Source of the DNA: Chitinophaga sp.
GTDB taxonomy: Bacteria > Bacteroidota > Bacteroidia > Chitinophagales > Chitinophagaceae
NCBI RefSeq assembly: GCF_019236475.1
Contig: NZ_JAFAIX010000012.1
Coordinates: 1 to 64,000 of the forward strand
Length of the DNA: 64,000 nucleotides
Direction: 5' to 3'
Below are positions 26,330-35,708 of the stretch, piece after piece. How positions within the stretch are numbered: the stretch's first letter is position 1; each line of letters starts with the position of its first letter. The notes under the pieces were generated by a model, which saw only the letters and a list, made by a program, of their open reading frames with translations, was not told the origin of the DNA and ran no database searches. The translations under genes and the position numbers were made by a program.

Positions 26330-29300
26330 TTATTCCAATTCCTGCGGAAACCACAGGGTGACGCGCGTTCCCAAGGGACTACCATCTTCCTGATATAAAT
26401 CTTCTATTTCAAATCCCGCCTCTACATGAAAGCGGCTATTATAAATCGACAATCTATCGCGGGTAATCTGTAAGCCCCTGGAATGGTGTCTCTCTGCCTG
26501 CATTTGCTTAATAGCAGCGGATTTCTCCCTACCTACCCCATTATCTTCTACGGTACATAAAATCCTTCCTGGCGCTTCCCAGAAGCGAATAGTTAGTCGA
26601 CCTTTTTCTTTCTTATGCACCAATCCATGCCAGATAGCATTTTCCACGAAAGGTTGTACCACCATTGTAGGTATTTCTACCAAATCAGCCTCCAACTGCC
26701 GATCTACGATGATCCTATATTCAAACTGATCGGTGAAACGGAGTTTCTCCAGCTCCATATAATTCTCCAACATACTCACCTCTTTCACCACAGAAATGTG
26801 ATTCAACTGGGAATTATCCAACACATTCCGGATGAGTTTTGCGAAGCGACTCAGATAAGCTTGTGCTGATTCTGTTTCATTTTTCATCATGAATATCTGG
26901 ATAGAGTTCAGTGCATTGAAGATAAAATGCGGGTTCATTTGCGCCCGTAATGCTTTCATCTCCAACTGTGCCATCTCTTGCTGGATGCTGGCCCGCTGAC
27001 GCGCGTCTCTCCTAACAATAGCTATTCGTAATCGTATATAAAAGTAAATCAATGCTACCGCCAAAGCCAATGCCAGTAAGCGGAACCAGCCTGTCTGCCA
27101 GAAAGCAGGGCGGATATTGATCTGTAGCGTAGTAATATCATCTGAGAATGTACCAGTCGCATTAGCAGCCTTCACTCGGAAAATATAATGCCCTGGAGGC
27201 AGGTTCGTGTATTTCGCTATCAGTGAGGCATCGGCACTAACCCACTTCTCATCTACACCTTCCAACTGATAATAATATTTGATCTTCTCCTGGTGATATT
27301 GCAAACTTTTGAATTCTATGGAGATGAAATTCTGTCTGTGATGCAGCTCCACCGGCTTATTTTCGGCTATAGCAGCGCCTATCAGCACACTGCTGTCCAT
27401 CACTCGTAAGTTGAGGATAGTAACATCCGGCGGAGGCGGCGCTTTCTTCAGATCTCGCGGATCCAGGCTTAGCACGTAATCGGAGGCCCCTATCAGCAGT
27501 TGCCCATTTTGCAATTGCAGTATCTGTCGGCGCACCTTACGGTTATTATCGATAATGTCATCTCCCTGTACAAAAGTTTCCAGCACCTGGTTACTCATCG
27601 ATAACTTGTAAAATCCGTACTGCGTGGTCAACCAGATATCTCCCGTTTTATCTTTTTCCATTCCTAATACCCACTCATTGAAAAGCTGATTGTGATTGAG
27701 TATTGGATGAGATTGCCGGGTATGAAGATTAAAAACCCACAGCCCCTGATCGGTGCCCGCCAGCAACAGGGAATCATTGTAAGGCAACAGACAGGTTACA
27801 TTCCCGGATTTACGATTCCTCCATTTGAAAGTGTAGCGTTCCGGTAGTTGATTATTTCGTGGATTGAATAACAATAATCCGGAAGTACTGGTAGCTAGCC
27901 ATAACAACGAATCCTGATAGGGTACAATATCCATTACAGAGGTAGGCCGTTGGAGGCTGTCCAGCAAAGCATGGTATTGTGCAAAGCGATTGGTAACAGG
28001 ATTCCAGCTAGCCAATCCTTTTTTATACAATCCAATCCAAACGGTCGTATCATGTTCTGGCAACAACACCAACGGTGTTTGTAGATGTAAAGCCGGATGC
28101 TGAAGATGCTTTTTAAACTGGCGTGTAACAGGATCGAATAGCGAGAGATTGCCATTCTCCTGGCCAATCACGATCGTTCCATCGTGGAGCTCTGCAAATG
28201 TCCATACGAGGCTGCGTTCCTCCGGAATACTGGAGGCGCGCGATCTAGAATTATTGGTAAATGTTCCCAACAAGTCCATATTGGGCGACAAAAAAGCGAA
28301 CCCTTTGCCCCAGTAGCCAATATATACGTCACCGTTAGATCCCTGGAAAATCCCTGTCACCTCAGCAGAAGGGAGTCGGGTTTTCGTTTGTGAAAACCTT
28401 GTGCGCTGATCCAACACACGAAACGACTGGCTGTGTAAACTTAAAATATTCACTCCTTGATCCGTACCGACCCATAAGTGCCCTTCGCGGTCACTCATCA
28501 TACAGTTGGCTTCATAATCGTAATGTAGAGCCTGTGGGTCAGCATTATCCGCTTGGATATGGAGATCAAATCTTTGTTGCTGCGGATTAAAACGAAATAT
28601 TCCTTCCGTTTCTGTGGCTACCCATACGCGTCCTTCTTGGTCTGCACGGATATCGAATACGGCTACACGATTTTTGGTTCCTTTGTTGGTAAAGTAAAAG
28701 GAGTCGAGGCGCGTAGTGGTTGGATTATAGCGATAAGCATAGCCGCCACGTGCTGCCAGCCATACATTGTGAGAGGAGTCAATAAAAAATTGTTTAAAGG
28801 AGCGCCGGATATTCAACACAGGTAAATGTTCGGGGTTATTCCCTTGATGGAATAACTGTTTGCGATCGCTACTCAGGATGAAAAGACCATCTTTCCCACT
28901 CAACCAGATATTTCCTTTTTCATCCTCCATCATGGCGTCCTGTACCTGAATACGATAAGCTGCTGGAATCTGTGAGGCTTTCAGGAAAACCTGTTGGGCA
29001 GAATCATATCTCAGGAGGCCGTCGTTGGTGGAAGCCCAGATAACGCCCTGATGATCTTCAAGGATATTGCTGCAAGACAAACCATCATGGCTGGTACCGC
29101 TATTGGGTACTTTGACCACCCGAACACGAGTTGTAACAGGATCGTATATACGAATATTGTCTGGGGTTCCCATCCAAATCCTTCCTTTCTTGTCTTCACA
29201 CAGACAGATATCGTCGTAATAGATAGAGCCGGGTATTCTATCGAAATTCGCTACTGTAATCAAATTGGAACCATCATATCGTTGTAGGGCTGTGCTGGCT

Positions 29301-29500
29301 ATCCAGATAAACCCTTTACGATCTTGCAAGATGGCGGAAACGTGATTGCTAGCTAACCCATTGTTGATATCCAGATGAGTGAATTTATGCGCAAATGGCG
29401 CCTGTGCTGCAACATTGCTGCAGTACAGCATACCATGTAAAATGGCCAGGGTAGCTGCGAAAAAGCGGATTCGAAATAAGTCAGTGAATAGTCGGTTCAT
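26330..29500 (-). CDS. two-component propeller sensor histidine kinase (LytS/YpdA type), orphan
   Basis: Signal peptide at about 1-32, then some 700 residues of Reg_prop propeller repeats with recurrent GxIWxxT-like motifs (KGFIWIAST, GRIWMGT, GHLWVGTDQG). A Y_Y_Y domain follows (YYYQLEGVDEKWV, PPGHYIFRVKA). After one transmembrane helix near residue 820 comes a His_kinase domain with H858 in QMNPHFIFNALNS, and finally a HATPase with EDNGVGR. No DNA-binding region and no LytTR regulator lie adjacent, so the cognate regulator is elsewhere. The ligand, probably periplasmic and often a carbohydrate in related proteins, cannot be read from the sequence. Confidence 0.9.
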   Translation of the reverse strand: MNRLFTDLFRIRFFAATLAILHGMLYCSNVAAQAPFAHKFTHLDINNGLASNHVSAILQDRKGFIWIASTALQRYDGSNLITVANFDRIPGSIYYDDICLCEDKKGRIWMGTPDNIRIYDPVTTRVRVVKVPNSGTSHDGLSCSNILEDHQGVIWASTNDGLLRYDSAQQVFLKASQIPAAYRIQVQDAMMEDEKGNIWLSGKDGLFILSSDRKQLFHQGNNPEHLPVLNIRRSFKQFFIDSSHNVWLAARGGYAYRYNPTTTRLDSFYFTNKGTKNRVAVFDIRADQEGRVWVATETEGIFRFNPQQQRFDLHIQADNADPQALHYDYEANCMMSDREGHLWVGTDQGVNILSLHSQSFRVLDQRTRFSQTKTRLPSAEVTGIFQGSNGDVYIGYWGKGFAFLSPNMDLLGTFTNNSRSRASSIPEERSLVWTFAELHDGTIVIGQENGNLSLFDPVTRQFKKHLQHPALHLQTPLVLLPEHDTTVWIGLYKKGLASWNPVTNRFAQYHALLDSLQRPTSVMDIVPYQDSLLWLATSTSGLLLFNPRNNQLPERYTFKWRNRKSGNVTCLLPYNDSLLLAGTDQGLWVFNLHTRQSHPILNHNQLFNEWVLGMEKDKTGDIWLTTQYGFYKLSMSNQVLETFVQGDDIIDNNRKVRRQILQLQNGQLLIGASDYVLSLDPRDLKKAPPPPDVTILNLRVMDSSVLIGAAIAENKPVELHHRQNFISIEFKSLQYHQEKIKYYYQLEGVDEKWVSADASLIAKYTNLPPGHYIFRVKAANATGTFSDDITTLQINIRPAFWQTGWFRLLALALAVALIYFYIRLRIAIVRRDARQRASIQQEMAQLEMKALRAQMNPHFIFNALNSIQIFMMKNETESAQAYLSRFAKLIRNVLDNSQLNHISVVKEVSMLENYMELEKLRFTDQFEYRIIVDRQLEADLVEIPTMVVQPFVENAIWHGLVHKKEKGRLTIRFWEAPGRILCTVEDNGVGREKSAAIKQMQAERHHSRGLQITRDRLSIYNSRFHVEAGFEIEDLYQEDGSPLGTRVTLWFPQELE

Positions 29501-29684
29501 GGGATTCTTCAGGGTTCTGACTGTAGGAATATCCTGGTTTGGTACCCTAAAGATAGCAAGGTGAAGGCAATAAAGGAAAAGCAGGTTAAATAAAGATATA
29601 TTGTTATTTTTGGGTATATCGTATCAACCAGTCGAAATAACCAGCCCCTAGTTTAATTTTTTCTCAAACTATAAGACCCCAAAA

Positions 29685-31952
29685 ATGAACACGAAAACCT
29701 TTAAGCTGAAAGCTATCGACTTTTTCAGGGAACTACTTTCCTGTCTCTGGCTCTTTTTCCCCGGTGTGGTCACCATCATCGGGTCTTTTTTCCTGTTTAC
29801 AAAACTGTCTATCGGGCAGGATATCATCATCCAGGTATCAGAATATGCAGGACCTCGATTTTTCTCGTTTATAGCCATTTGCTTCTGGGCTTATGTGATT
29901 TGGTACAGCGCCCGGATAGTTAGCTATAAAAAGGGGAAAGACGCCACTAATAGCCTTAAAAAGGCCTTCCTGACACATTTCCCAAGACTCATGGCATTCA
30001 ATGCATTTGTCAGCATAGAAACCGCGATATTGGGATTACCAGGATTACAAAAATTAATTGGCGTAAGCCTTGGAACAACTGGGTATGTTTGCGAATTGGT
30101 ACTGTTTATTGTAGCCCAGAATTGCATCTACCTGTTGATTAACCTGGTATTCGGTCCTGGGTATTTCCACAAGCAACGTAACAAAACATTGTTGATAATC
30201 CTGATTGCTGCTATTTTAGGCTGGTGGGCCTTATTGCTGTTGAAGGGACTTGAATCTGACAAGAGCGGTGAGCCAGGATATCCAGCCTATCTGAGTTTCT
30301 ACGCCATTTTCCTCTTTCTTTTGCAGCTACTGTTTACTTGGGCTTTTATCATGCGGGAACATTATATCCGCAAAAACCATAAGACACACTCCAGGAAGAT
30401 CCAGGAACTCAATCTAAAGCTGACCAACGGCACACATGGCGTCAATGAAGCCAGGTATTTCATTTGGTTTAATATCTTATCGTTTATCGGTATCGTCATA
30501 TATTTTGCAAGCATCCTAAGTATCTCGTTCGCTAACAAAATGGGACCATTGGCCGTAGTGTTGACCGCTTTCGGGTTTCTAATCGGCATGGCGAGCATTA
30601 TCAGTTATTTATCCATTCGCTATCGTATCAATTTCTTTTTCATTTTGCTGGCTATTCTGTTCATCAGTGGGATTAAATTTGATCCGTATAAAGTCCGAAC
30701 ACTGAATCAAAAGCCAGCTATTGCTTATAACGAACGGAATAAAGTATGTACATATTTCTACCGATGGTTGAACCATCCAGACAGAAAGGCGCTCATCGAT
30801 GCCGCTAGTCCGGAACATCCATTTGATATATACCTGGTGATGTCCGATGGTGGTGCTTCTCGCTCTGGTTACTGGGTATCTTCTGTGTTATCTGCCATGG
30901 AGGATTGTACGCGTAAAGATCCTACTAGGCGTTTTTCCAACCACTTGTTTTGTATGTCTAGTGCCTCCGGCGGATCAGTTGGAAACACTACGTTCTATAG
31001 TATCATTCATCATAATGGCGCAGCGGAGTATACGCCTGCTGTACAGAATTTTCTGAGAACGGATTTTCTCAGTTTCCTGATGGCCAGGTATTTCGGTCCT
31101 GATACGTGGGGACATTTATTCGGCGTATTTGACGACCGCGCCGCTGCCCTGGAACGCGTGATGGAAGGGGCTGCCGACAGCATGTATACCAATGCATACA
31201 AATATCCCTTTGATCATTTTATGGATACTACAGGGAGACTGCCAGTTCTCTTTATCAATACCACTGAAGTGCAGCATGGGATGCCGAGTGTTGTAAGCAC
31301 CGCGCAACTTGATTTCAGCAAGCGTTATGATGTAGTGCAGATAGCCGACACTTCTTCCACCAATCCCTATAATAATTTACGCATGAGCACAGCGGCAGTA
31401 TTGAGTTCCAGGTTTCCATACATCTCTCCTGCTGGAGAATTAGGAGGGTATTACTTTGTAGACGGCGGCTATTTCGATAACTCCGGCGCTGGCGTAGTAC
31501 ATGAAATGATGTTGCGATTGGATTCCTTGATGACCGCAGGTAAGGGAGAAGATTCCATGTTGTATAGTAAGTTGCGTTTCCGGTTGATTCATATTACCAA
31601 TGGGTCCGACAGTTCCAAGCCTAAAGGGCAGATTAATGCATTTGTGAACACGCTGGCGGCGCCGATAGTGGCGGTGTTGGGCACCTATGGTTCACAAACA
31701 GATGTGAATAACGATCGTCTTAATCAATATTTCAGAAGCAAGAATTCCCCCAACTATGTGGTAGATAAAGAAATCAATTTGTATCGCCCACATGAAACAG
31801 AAGAATATCCCATGAACTGGGTGATTTCAAATTATAATCTGCGAAGAATGAATAGCAGGTTAGAAGAAGTGATACAAACGTTTAAAACCACAGGGAGATA
31901 CGGTTTATTGGCAACGGATAGTTTCCACGTGTATGACCTGCATAAAGATTAA
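29685..31952 (+). CDS. membrane-anchored patatin-like phospholipase
   Basis: N-terminal ~340 residues hold several hydrophobic helices (for example LLSCLWLFFPGVVTIIGSFF and FFFILLAILFISGI). The C-terminal ~380 residues carry a patatin-like fold: oxyanion loop VMSDGGASRSGYW, nucleophile elbow SASGG with S428 (the usual GxSxG has Ser for the first Gly), and catalytic D593 in FVDGGYFDNSG. This predicts a membrane-bound acyl hydrolase of phospholipids. 755 residues, longer than simple patatins because of the membrane part. Alone between a divergent kinase and a tRNA on the other strand. Confidence 0.82.
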   Translation: MNTKTFKLKAIDFFRELLSCLWLFFPGVVTIIGSFFLFTKLSIGQDIIIQVSEYAGPRFFSFIAICFWAYVIWYSARIVSYKKGKDATNSLKKAFLTHFPRLMAFNAFVSIETAILGLPGLQKLIGVSLGTTGYVCELVLFIVAQNCIYLLINLVFGPGYFHKQRNKTLLIILIAAILGWWALLLLKGLESDKSGEPGYPAYLSFYAIFLFLLQLLFTWAFIMREHYIRKNHKTHSRKIQELNLKLTNGTHGVNEARYFIWFNILSFIGIVIYFASILSISFANKMGPLAVVLTAFGFLIGMASIISYLSIRYRINFFFILLAILFISGIKFDPYKVRTLNQKPAIAYNERNKVCTYFYRWLNHPDRKALIDAASPEHPFDIYLVMSDGGASRSGYWVSSVLSAMEDCTRKDPTRRFSNHLFCMSSASGGSVGNTTFYSIIHHNGAAEYTPAVQNFLRTDFLSFLMARYFGPDTWGHLFGVFDDRAAALERVMEGAADSMYTNAYKYPFDHFMDTTGRLPVLFINTTEVQHGMPSVVSTAQLDFSKRYDVVQIADTSSTNPYNNLRMSTAAVLSSRFPYISPAGELGGYYFVDGGYFDNSGAGVVHEMMLRLDSLMTAGKGEDSMLYSKLRFRLIHITNGSDSSKPKGQINAFVNTLAAPIVAVLGTYGSQTDVNNDRLNQYFRSKNSPNYVVDKEINLYRPHETEEYPMNWVISNYNLRRMNSRLEEVIQTFKTTGRYGLLATDSFHVYDLHKD

Positions 31953-31970
31953 ACAGACATGATATAAAAT

Positions 31971-31999
31971 AAAAAAAGCTGCAGAATCTGCAGCTTTTT
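31971..31999 (-). terminator. terminator of tRNA-Glu copy 1
   Basis: Stem AAAAAGCTGCAG / CTGCAGCTTTTT (31973-31984 with 31988-31999, loop AAT); on the minus strand it ends in T7 just after the tRNA 3' end. Confidence 0.85.
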
Positions 32000-32004
32000 C
32001 TTTG

Positions 32005-32076
32005 TACCACGTACGGGAATCGAACCCGTGATTCCTCCGTGAAAGGGAGGCGTCTTAACCCCTTGACCAACGCGGC
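32005..32076 (-). tRNA. tRNA-Glu (UUC), copy 1
   Basis: 72-base cloverleaf on the minus strand. The acceptor stem GCCGCGT pairs with ACGTGGT (two G-U pairs), the anticodon stem CCTCC/GGAGG closes the loop CTTTCAC with anticodon UUC, and the T arm is ACGGG-TTCGAAT-CCCGT. CCA is not encoded (CAAA follows the discriminator A). Identical to the copy at 34318-34389. Confidence 0.95.
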
Positions 32077-32094
32077 GTTTCCGTTTTGGGATTG

Positions 32095-32125
32095 CAAAGA
32101 TAGGAAAACATTCATATCCGCCAAA
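32095..32125 (-). promoter_or_regulatory. promoter of tRNA-Glu copy 1
   Basis: TTTG (32122-32125), 19-base spacer, TATCTTTG (32095-32102): perfect Bacteroidota consensus, about 19 bases upstream of the tRNA 5' end. The -7 side lies in sequence shared with copy 2; the spacer and -33 side are unrelated to copy 2. Confidence 0.8.
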
Positions 32126-32201
32126 TTTATTTTCAACTTTTTTGAAAAATCTTTTTAAAGCGCTGTTTTACTATCAAAGAACCGGGGTGCAAATATCGTA
32201 A

Positions 32202-33461
32202 TTAATTTGAATTAACCCGCACTTCTTGTGGATTCTCTTGTAATGCGATGAAAGATTCTTCTCTTTTGTTGATCAATCGAAGTGAATAACCACCTACTAT
32301 CAATGTGAAGATTCCTTCCATCAGCACCGTATCCGGTGTTCCGATGTATTGGGAAATAGCGCCTACGAGGAGTCCGCCCAATGGTTGTAATCCAAAGAAC
32401 ACCATCGCATACAAACTGATTACGCGTCCTCTTACAGCCGGATCAACAGTAGTTTGAATGATGGTATTCGAAATAGTTATTTGAGACATCATCCCAAAGC
32501 CGCACAGTGTGGCAAAGAATAATGCAATCGGATACCAGGTAGTGTGGGAGAATAGCACCAGCCCTACTCCGAAAACAAGGGTATTTATCGCCAATACTTT
32601 ACGTAGGTTACGGCCTGGTTTCAGAGAAGCCAAGTATAAAGCGCCCAATAGTGCGCCCAGTCCTATAGCGCTGTCAATAACCCCGAAGGTGGTTGCAGAG
32701 CCTTTAAAAATATCTTTCGCATAAACGGGAATCAACGTCGTAAAAGGCAGCACGAACAAACTCATCATCCCCAGAATGCTTAATATCTGGGAAATATTCG
32801 GCGTATTGCGTACATAGGCCAATCCTTCTTTCAGTTCGCGCAGTACATCTTTATGCTTGTTAGATGGCTGATAGGCAGGTAATTTCATCATCAGTAAAGA
32901 CACGATTACCGCTACAAAGCTGAAGGTATTCAGGGCAAAGCAGATGTCGTCTCCCAATTTCTCCAAAGCAATACCTGCAATGCCGGGGCCTATCAATCGG
33001 GATAAATTCACCATAGAAGAATTCAGTGCCAATGCATTTGGTAAGTCGGCTTTGTTATCCACCATCTCATACACAAGCGATTGACGGGCGGGCACATCAA
33101 AGGCATTTATCACGCCCAATACAGCGCTTAGTCCGATGATATGCCAAACAGAATAATGTTTGAAATACACCAGCAATGTGAGCGCCAAGGCTTGCAGCAT
33201 GGACGCGAATTGCGTTAGCAGCAGCAACTTATAGCGGTTGTACCTATCGGACGCGATGCCTCCAAGAAACGAAAGTATAAACGAAGGAAACATGCTGGCG
33301 AAGAGGGTTAATCCCAGCATGAATTTCGAATGCGTATGTGCATATACTACCCAACTGACGGCCGTCTTCTGCATCCATGTACCGATGAGGGAAACAGACT
33401 GCCCGCTGAAATACAACCGATAATTCCGGCTCTTAAATGCGCTGAATGTACTAATCTTCAT
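32202..33461 (-). CDS. MFS transporter (MFS_3/EntS-like)
   Basis: Major facilitator with about 12 transmembrane helices in 419 residues. The N-terminus FKSRNYRLYFSGQSVSLIGTWMQ is typical of the MFS_3 group (enterobactin exporter-like), and the loop GGIASDRYNRYKLLL is the MFS motif A between helices 2 and 3. Probably a proton-driven exporter of a small compound; substrate unknown. It lies alone between the two tRNA-Glu copies, with no regulator next to it. Confidence 0.88.
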   Translation of the reverse strand: MKISTFSAFKSRNYRLYFSGQSVSLIGTWMQKTAVSWVVYAHTHSKFMLGLTLFASMFPSFILSFLGGIASDRYNRYKLLLLTQFASMLQALALTLLVYFKHYSVWHIIGLSAVLGVINAFDVPARQSLVYEMVDNKADLPNALALNSSMVNLSRLIGPGIAGIALEKLGDDICFALNTFSFVAVIVSLLMMKLPAYQPSNKHKDVLRELKEGLAYVRNTPNISQILSILGMMSLFVLPFTTLIPVYAKDIFKGSATTFGVIDSAIGLGALLGALYLASLKPGRNLRKVLAINTLVFGVGLVLFSHTTWYPIALFFATLCGFGMMSQITISNTIIQTTVDPAVRGRVISLYAMVFFGLQPLGGLLVGAISQYIGTPDTVLMEGIFTLIVGGYSLRLINKREESFIALQENPQEVRVNSN

Positions 33462-33688
33462 AACTCCACTCCGATTGCTTTACAAAAATAGTAAAGTAAC
33501 TTTATAAATTTACTTTGCTAACTTAAAGTATTATTAAAAAATCAGGCCCAGGAAAACACATATCCGAAACATTATATGGCATCTTCCTGTAATCTCTATG
33601 CGCTGGCTTCATCAAAATGGACAATTTAAAGCCGTTTTACGGGCCAAAACCTTTTTCGACAAAACCTGTTAAGCCTAAAACATTTCTT

Positions 33689-34264
33689 ATGAAAACAAGG
33701 CTTTATATGCTGATTTTCGCAACAGCGGTCTGTTGGCTGCTGACAGCCTGCGGCAGTAAGGGCAATGCGGGCCTACAGGCCAAGGTGGATTCCCTAGAAG
33801 CAGAATTAAAACAATATCGGGCGGAGAAAGCCCTGACAGCCCAGCGGCTTCAGCGTTTCGACACCCTGGATTTCGACTTTTACTCCGGTCAGCAATGGGA
33901 TTCGCTGGCTATCAGCCACGATGCGAACATAAAGGTGTATTATCCTGACGGTTCTGTAACCACCGGACTGTTTCCCCAGCATATAGATATGTTGAAACCG
34001 ATGTTTGTATTTGCGCCGGATACCAAAATCAAAACGCACCCGGTTCGGTTTGGAGAAGGTGATTGGACGGCAGTCATTGGGGAGATGGCCGGTACATTTA
34101 CCCAACCGATGCCCATTGGGGGTGGTAAAACAATTCCGCCCACGGGAAAGCCCTTTAAGCTGAGTATGGTCACTATCGGCCACTGGAAAGATGGAAAAAT
34201 GATAGAAGAATACCTGTTCTGGGATAACCAGTCCTTTATGAAGCAGATCGGGCTAGCAAAATAG
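33689..34264 (+). CDS. SnoaL-like (NTF2-fold) lipoprotein
   Basis: Lipoprotein signal MKTRLYMLIFATAVCWLLTAC with lipobox LTAC, a short coiled coil (LQAKVDSLEAELKQYRAEK), then an NTF2-like SnoaL/ester cyclase domain of ~130 residues (VYYPDGSVTTG, GEGDWTAVIGEMAGTF, and EEYLFWDNQSFMKQIGL). Whether it has enzyme activity is unknown. The ATG at 33689 is preferred to an in-frame ATG at 33617 because it begins directly with the signal peptide. The gene lies inside the interval bounded by the two tRNA-Glu cassettes. Confidence 0.75.
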   Translation: MKTRLYMLIFATAVCWLLTACGSKGNAGLQAKVDSLEAELKQYRAEKALTAQRLQRFDTLDFDFYSGQQWDSLAISHDANIKVYYPDGSVTTGLFPQHIDMLKPMFVFAPDTKIKTHPVRFGEGDWTAVIGEMAGTFTQPMPIGGGKTIPPTGKPFKLSMVTIGHWKDGKMIEEYLFWDNQSFMKQIGLAK

Positions 34265-34283
34265 TTCGGAAGTATATGGCAAT

Positions 34284-34312
34284 AAAAAAAGCTGCAGAAT
34301 CTGCAGCTTTTT
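34284..34312 (-). terminator. terminator of tRNA-Glu copy 2
   Basis: Same hairpin as copy 1 (34286-34297 with 34301-34312), ending in T7 on the minus strand; it also lies 19 bases after the stop of the convergent lipoprotein gene. Confidence 0.85.
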
Positions 34313-34317
34313 CTTTG

Positions 34318-34389
34318 TACCACGTACGGGAATCGAACCCGTGATTCCTCCGTGAAAGGGAGGCGTCTTAACCCCTTGACCAACGCGGC
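34318..34389 (-). tRNA. tRNA-Glu (UUC), copy 2
   Basis: Sequence identical to 32005-32076: anticodon UUC in loop CTTTCAC, complete cloverleaf, no encoded CCA. Confidence 0.95.
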
Positions 34390-34406
34390 GTATCGTTTTG
34401 GGATTG

Positions 34407-34437
34407 CAAAAGTAGGACCTTTTTCTATATTTCCAAA
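34407..34437 (-). promoter_or_regulatory. promoter of tRNA-Glu copy 2
   Basis: TTTG (34434-34437), 19-base spacer, TACTTTTG (34407-34414): again a perfect consensus, with a spacer different from that of copy 1. Confidence 0.8.
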
Positions 34438-34463
34438 AAAAATTTTGATAACCTAAAAATCTA

Positions 34464-34494
34464 TTGAATATTACGGGTATAGCTTGTAAATTCG
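34464..34494 (+). promoter_or_regulatory. candidate promoter of gap
   Basis: TTG (34464-34466), 20 bases, TAAATTCG (34487-34494), one mismatch from TAnnTTTG; leader of about 30 bases to the gap start. Confidence 0.45.
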
Positions 34495-34529
34495 CCTTCG
34501 ATTTTTTCATATTCAAATCACGATGTAAA

Positions 34530-35546
34530 ATGGGAACTACTCTCAAAATTGGTATTAATGGGTTCGGCCGTATCGGTCGTTTGGTATACCGCCAGATTTA
34601 CAAAATGCCCGGTATTGATGTTGTTGCAATCAATGACCTCACCAGTCCTAAGCAACTGGCGCATTTGCTGAAATACGATTCAGCTCAGGGTAGGTTTGAT
34701 GCAGAGGTTAAAAATTCTGACGATGCAATTAACGTAAATGGTGAAGATATCAAGATTTACGCGCAGAAAGATCCTTCTCAAATTCCATGGAAACAGCATG
34801 AAATTGATGTGGTAATCGAGTGTACTGGTTTCTTCGCTGATAAAGATAAAGCTGCTGCTCACCTCACTGCTGGTGCTAAGAGAGTTGTAATCTCTGCTCC
34901 TGCTACTGGTGATCTGAAAACGATCGTATTCAACGTAAACCACGATATCCTGGACGGTTCTGAAACAGTTATCTCTTGCGCTTCTTGCACGACTAACTGT
35001 CTCGCTCCAATGGCAAAAGTACTGCAGGATACTTACGGTATCGTTGCAGGTCTGATGACTACCGTTCACGCTTACACGAACGACCAGAACACCCTGGATG
35101 CTCCACATCCAAAAGGTGACCTGCGCCGTGCTCGCGCTGCTGCTGCGAACATCGTTCCTAACAGCACTGGTGCTGCTAAAGCAATCGGTCTGGTACTGCC
35201 AGCACTGAAAGGTAAACTGGATGGCGGCGCGCAACGCGTTCCAACCATCACTGGTTCCCTCACTGAACTGACTACCATCCTGGGTAAAAAAGTAACTGCA
35301 GAAGAAGTAAATGCAGCTATGAAAGCAGCTTCCAACGAATCTTTCGGTTATACCGAAGATGAAATTGTAAGCTCTGATATCATCGGTATCCACTACGGTT
35401 CCCTGTTCGACGCTACACAGACTAAAGTAATCACTGTTGGCGATCAACAAATGGTGAAAACCGTTTCCTGGTACGATAACGAAATGAGCTACGTATCTCA
35501 GTTGGTTCGTACTGTGAAGTACTTCGCCGGCCTGATCAGCAAATAA
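34530..35546 (+). CDS. gap: glyceraldehyde-3-phosphate dehydrogenase, type I
   Basis: Glycolytic oxidation and phosphorylation of glyceraldehyde-3-phosphate with NAD+. The Rossmann start is [16 protein letters not shown], the catalytic cysteine lies in [12 protein letters not shown], and the NAD/substrate segments TVHAYTNDQ and SWYDNEMSY are intact. 338 residues, full length. The ATG at 34530 is chosen over an in-frame ATG at 34464, which would add 22 residues unlike any GAPDH. Codon choice is biased toward a few codons (for example CTG, GCT and GGT), as expected for a highly expressed gene. pgk follows 162 bases later, after a terminator. Confidence 0.97.
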   Translation: MGTTLKIGINGFGRIGRLVYRQIYKMPGIDVVAINDLTSPKQLAHLLKYDSAQGRFDAEVKNSDDAINVNGEDIKIYAQKDPSQIPWKQHEIDVVIECTGFFADKDKAAAHLTAGAKRVVISAPATGDLKTIVFNVNHDILDGSETVISCASCTTNCLAPMAKVLQDTYGIVAGLMTTVHAYTNDQNTLDAPHPKGDLRRARAAAANIVPNSTGAAKAIGLVLPALKGKLDGGAQRVPTITGSLTELTTILGKKVTAEEVNAAMKAASNESFGYTEDEIVSSDIIGIHYGSLFDATQTKVITVGDQQMVKTVSWYDNEMSYVSQLVRTVKYFAGLISK

Positions 35547-35557
35547 TTACACCCATC

Positions 35558-35584
35558 ACAAAGCCCTCAGACGAGGGCTTTGTT
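35558..35584 (+). terminator. Rho-independent terminator of gap
   Basis: 11-bp stem ACAAAGCCCTC / GAGGGCTTTGT with loop AGAC (35558-35568 with 35573-35583), then TCT; the T-run is within the stem. Confidence 0.7.
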
Positions 35585-35708
35585 CTAAATTCCGCGCAAC
35601 TACACCATAACAGCAGCCAACCGATCACCACGGATGTAAATGCTTTGTGCTGTTGGTTCCGCGGTTTTTTTATTGAAGTACCCTAATGTTATTCTAAACT
35701 GATATCAG

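Larger units (their letters stand above)
31968..32078. repeat. tRNA-Glu cassette, direct repeat copy 1
   Basis: 111 bases identical to 34281-34391, in the same orientation. The repeat includes the terminator, the complete tRNA and two bases of leader; another 17-base identical block that includes part of the -7 box follows after a small difference (32082-32098 with 34394-34410). Offset between copies is about 2.31 kb. Confidence 0.95.
34281..34391. repeat. tRNA-Glu cassette, direct repeat copy 2
   Basis: Identical over 111 bases to 31968-32078, same orientation. Together the copies bracket the MFS transporter and the SnoaL-like lipoprotein. Confidence 0.95.

Noticed and set aside
31968-34391. 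mobile island inserted at a tRNA gene
   Set aside because: There are no integrase or recombinase genes, both tRNA copies are complete with their own promoters, and the interval holds only two ordinary genes; segmental duplication explains it better.
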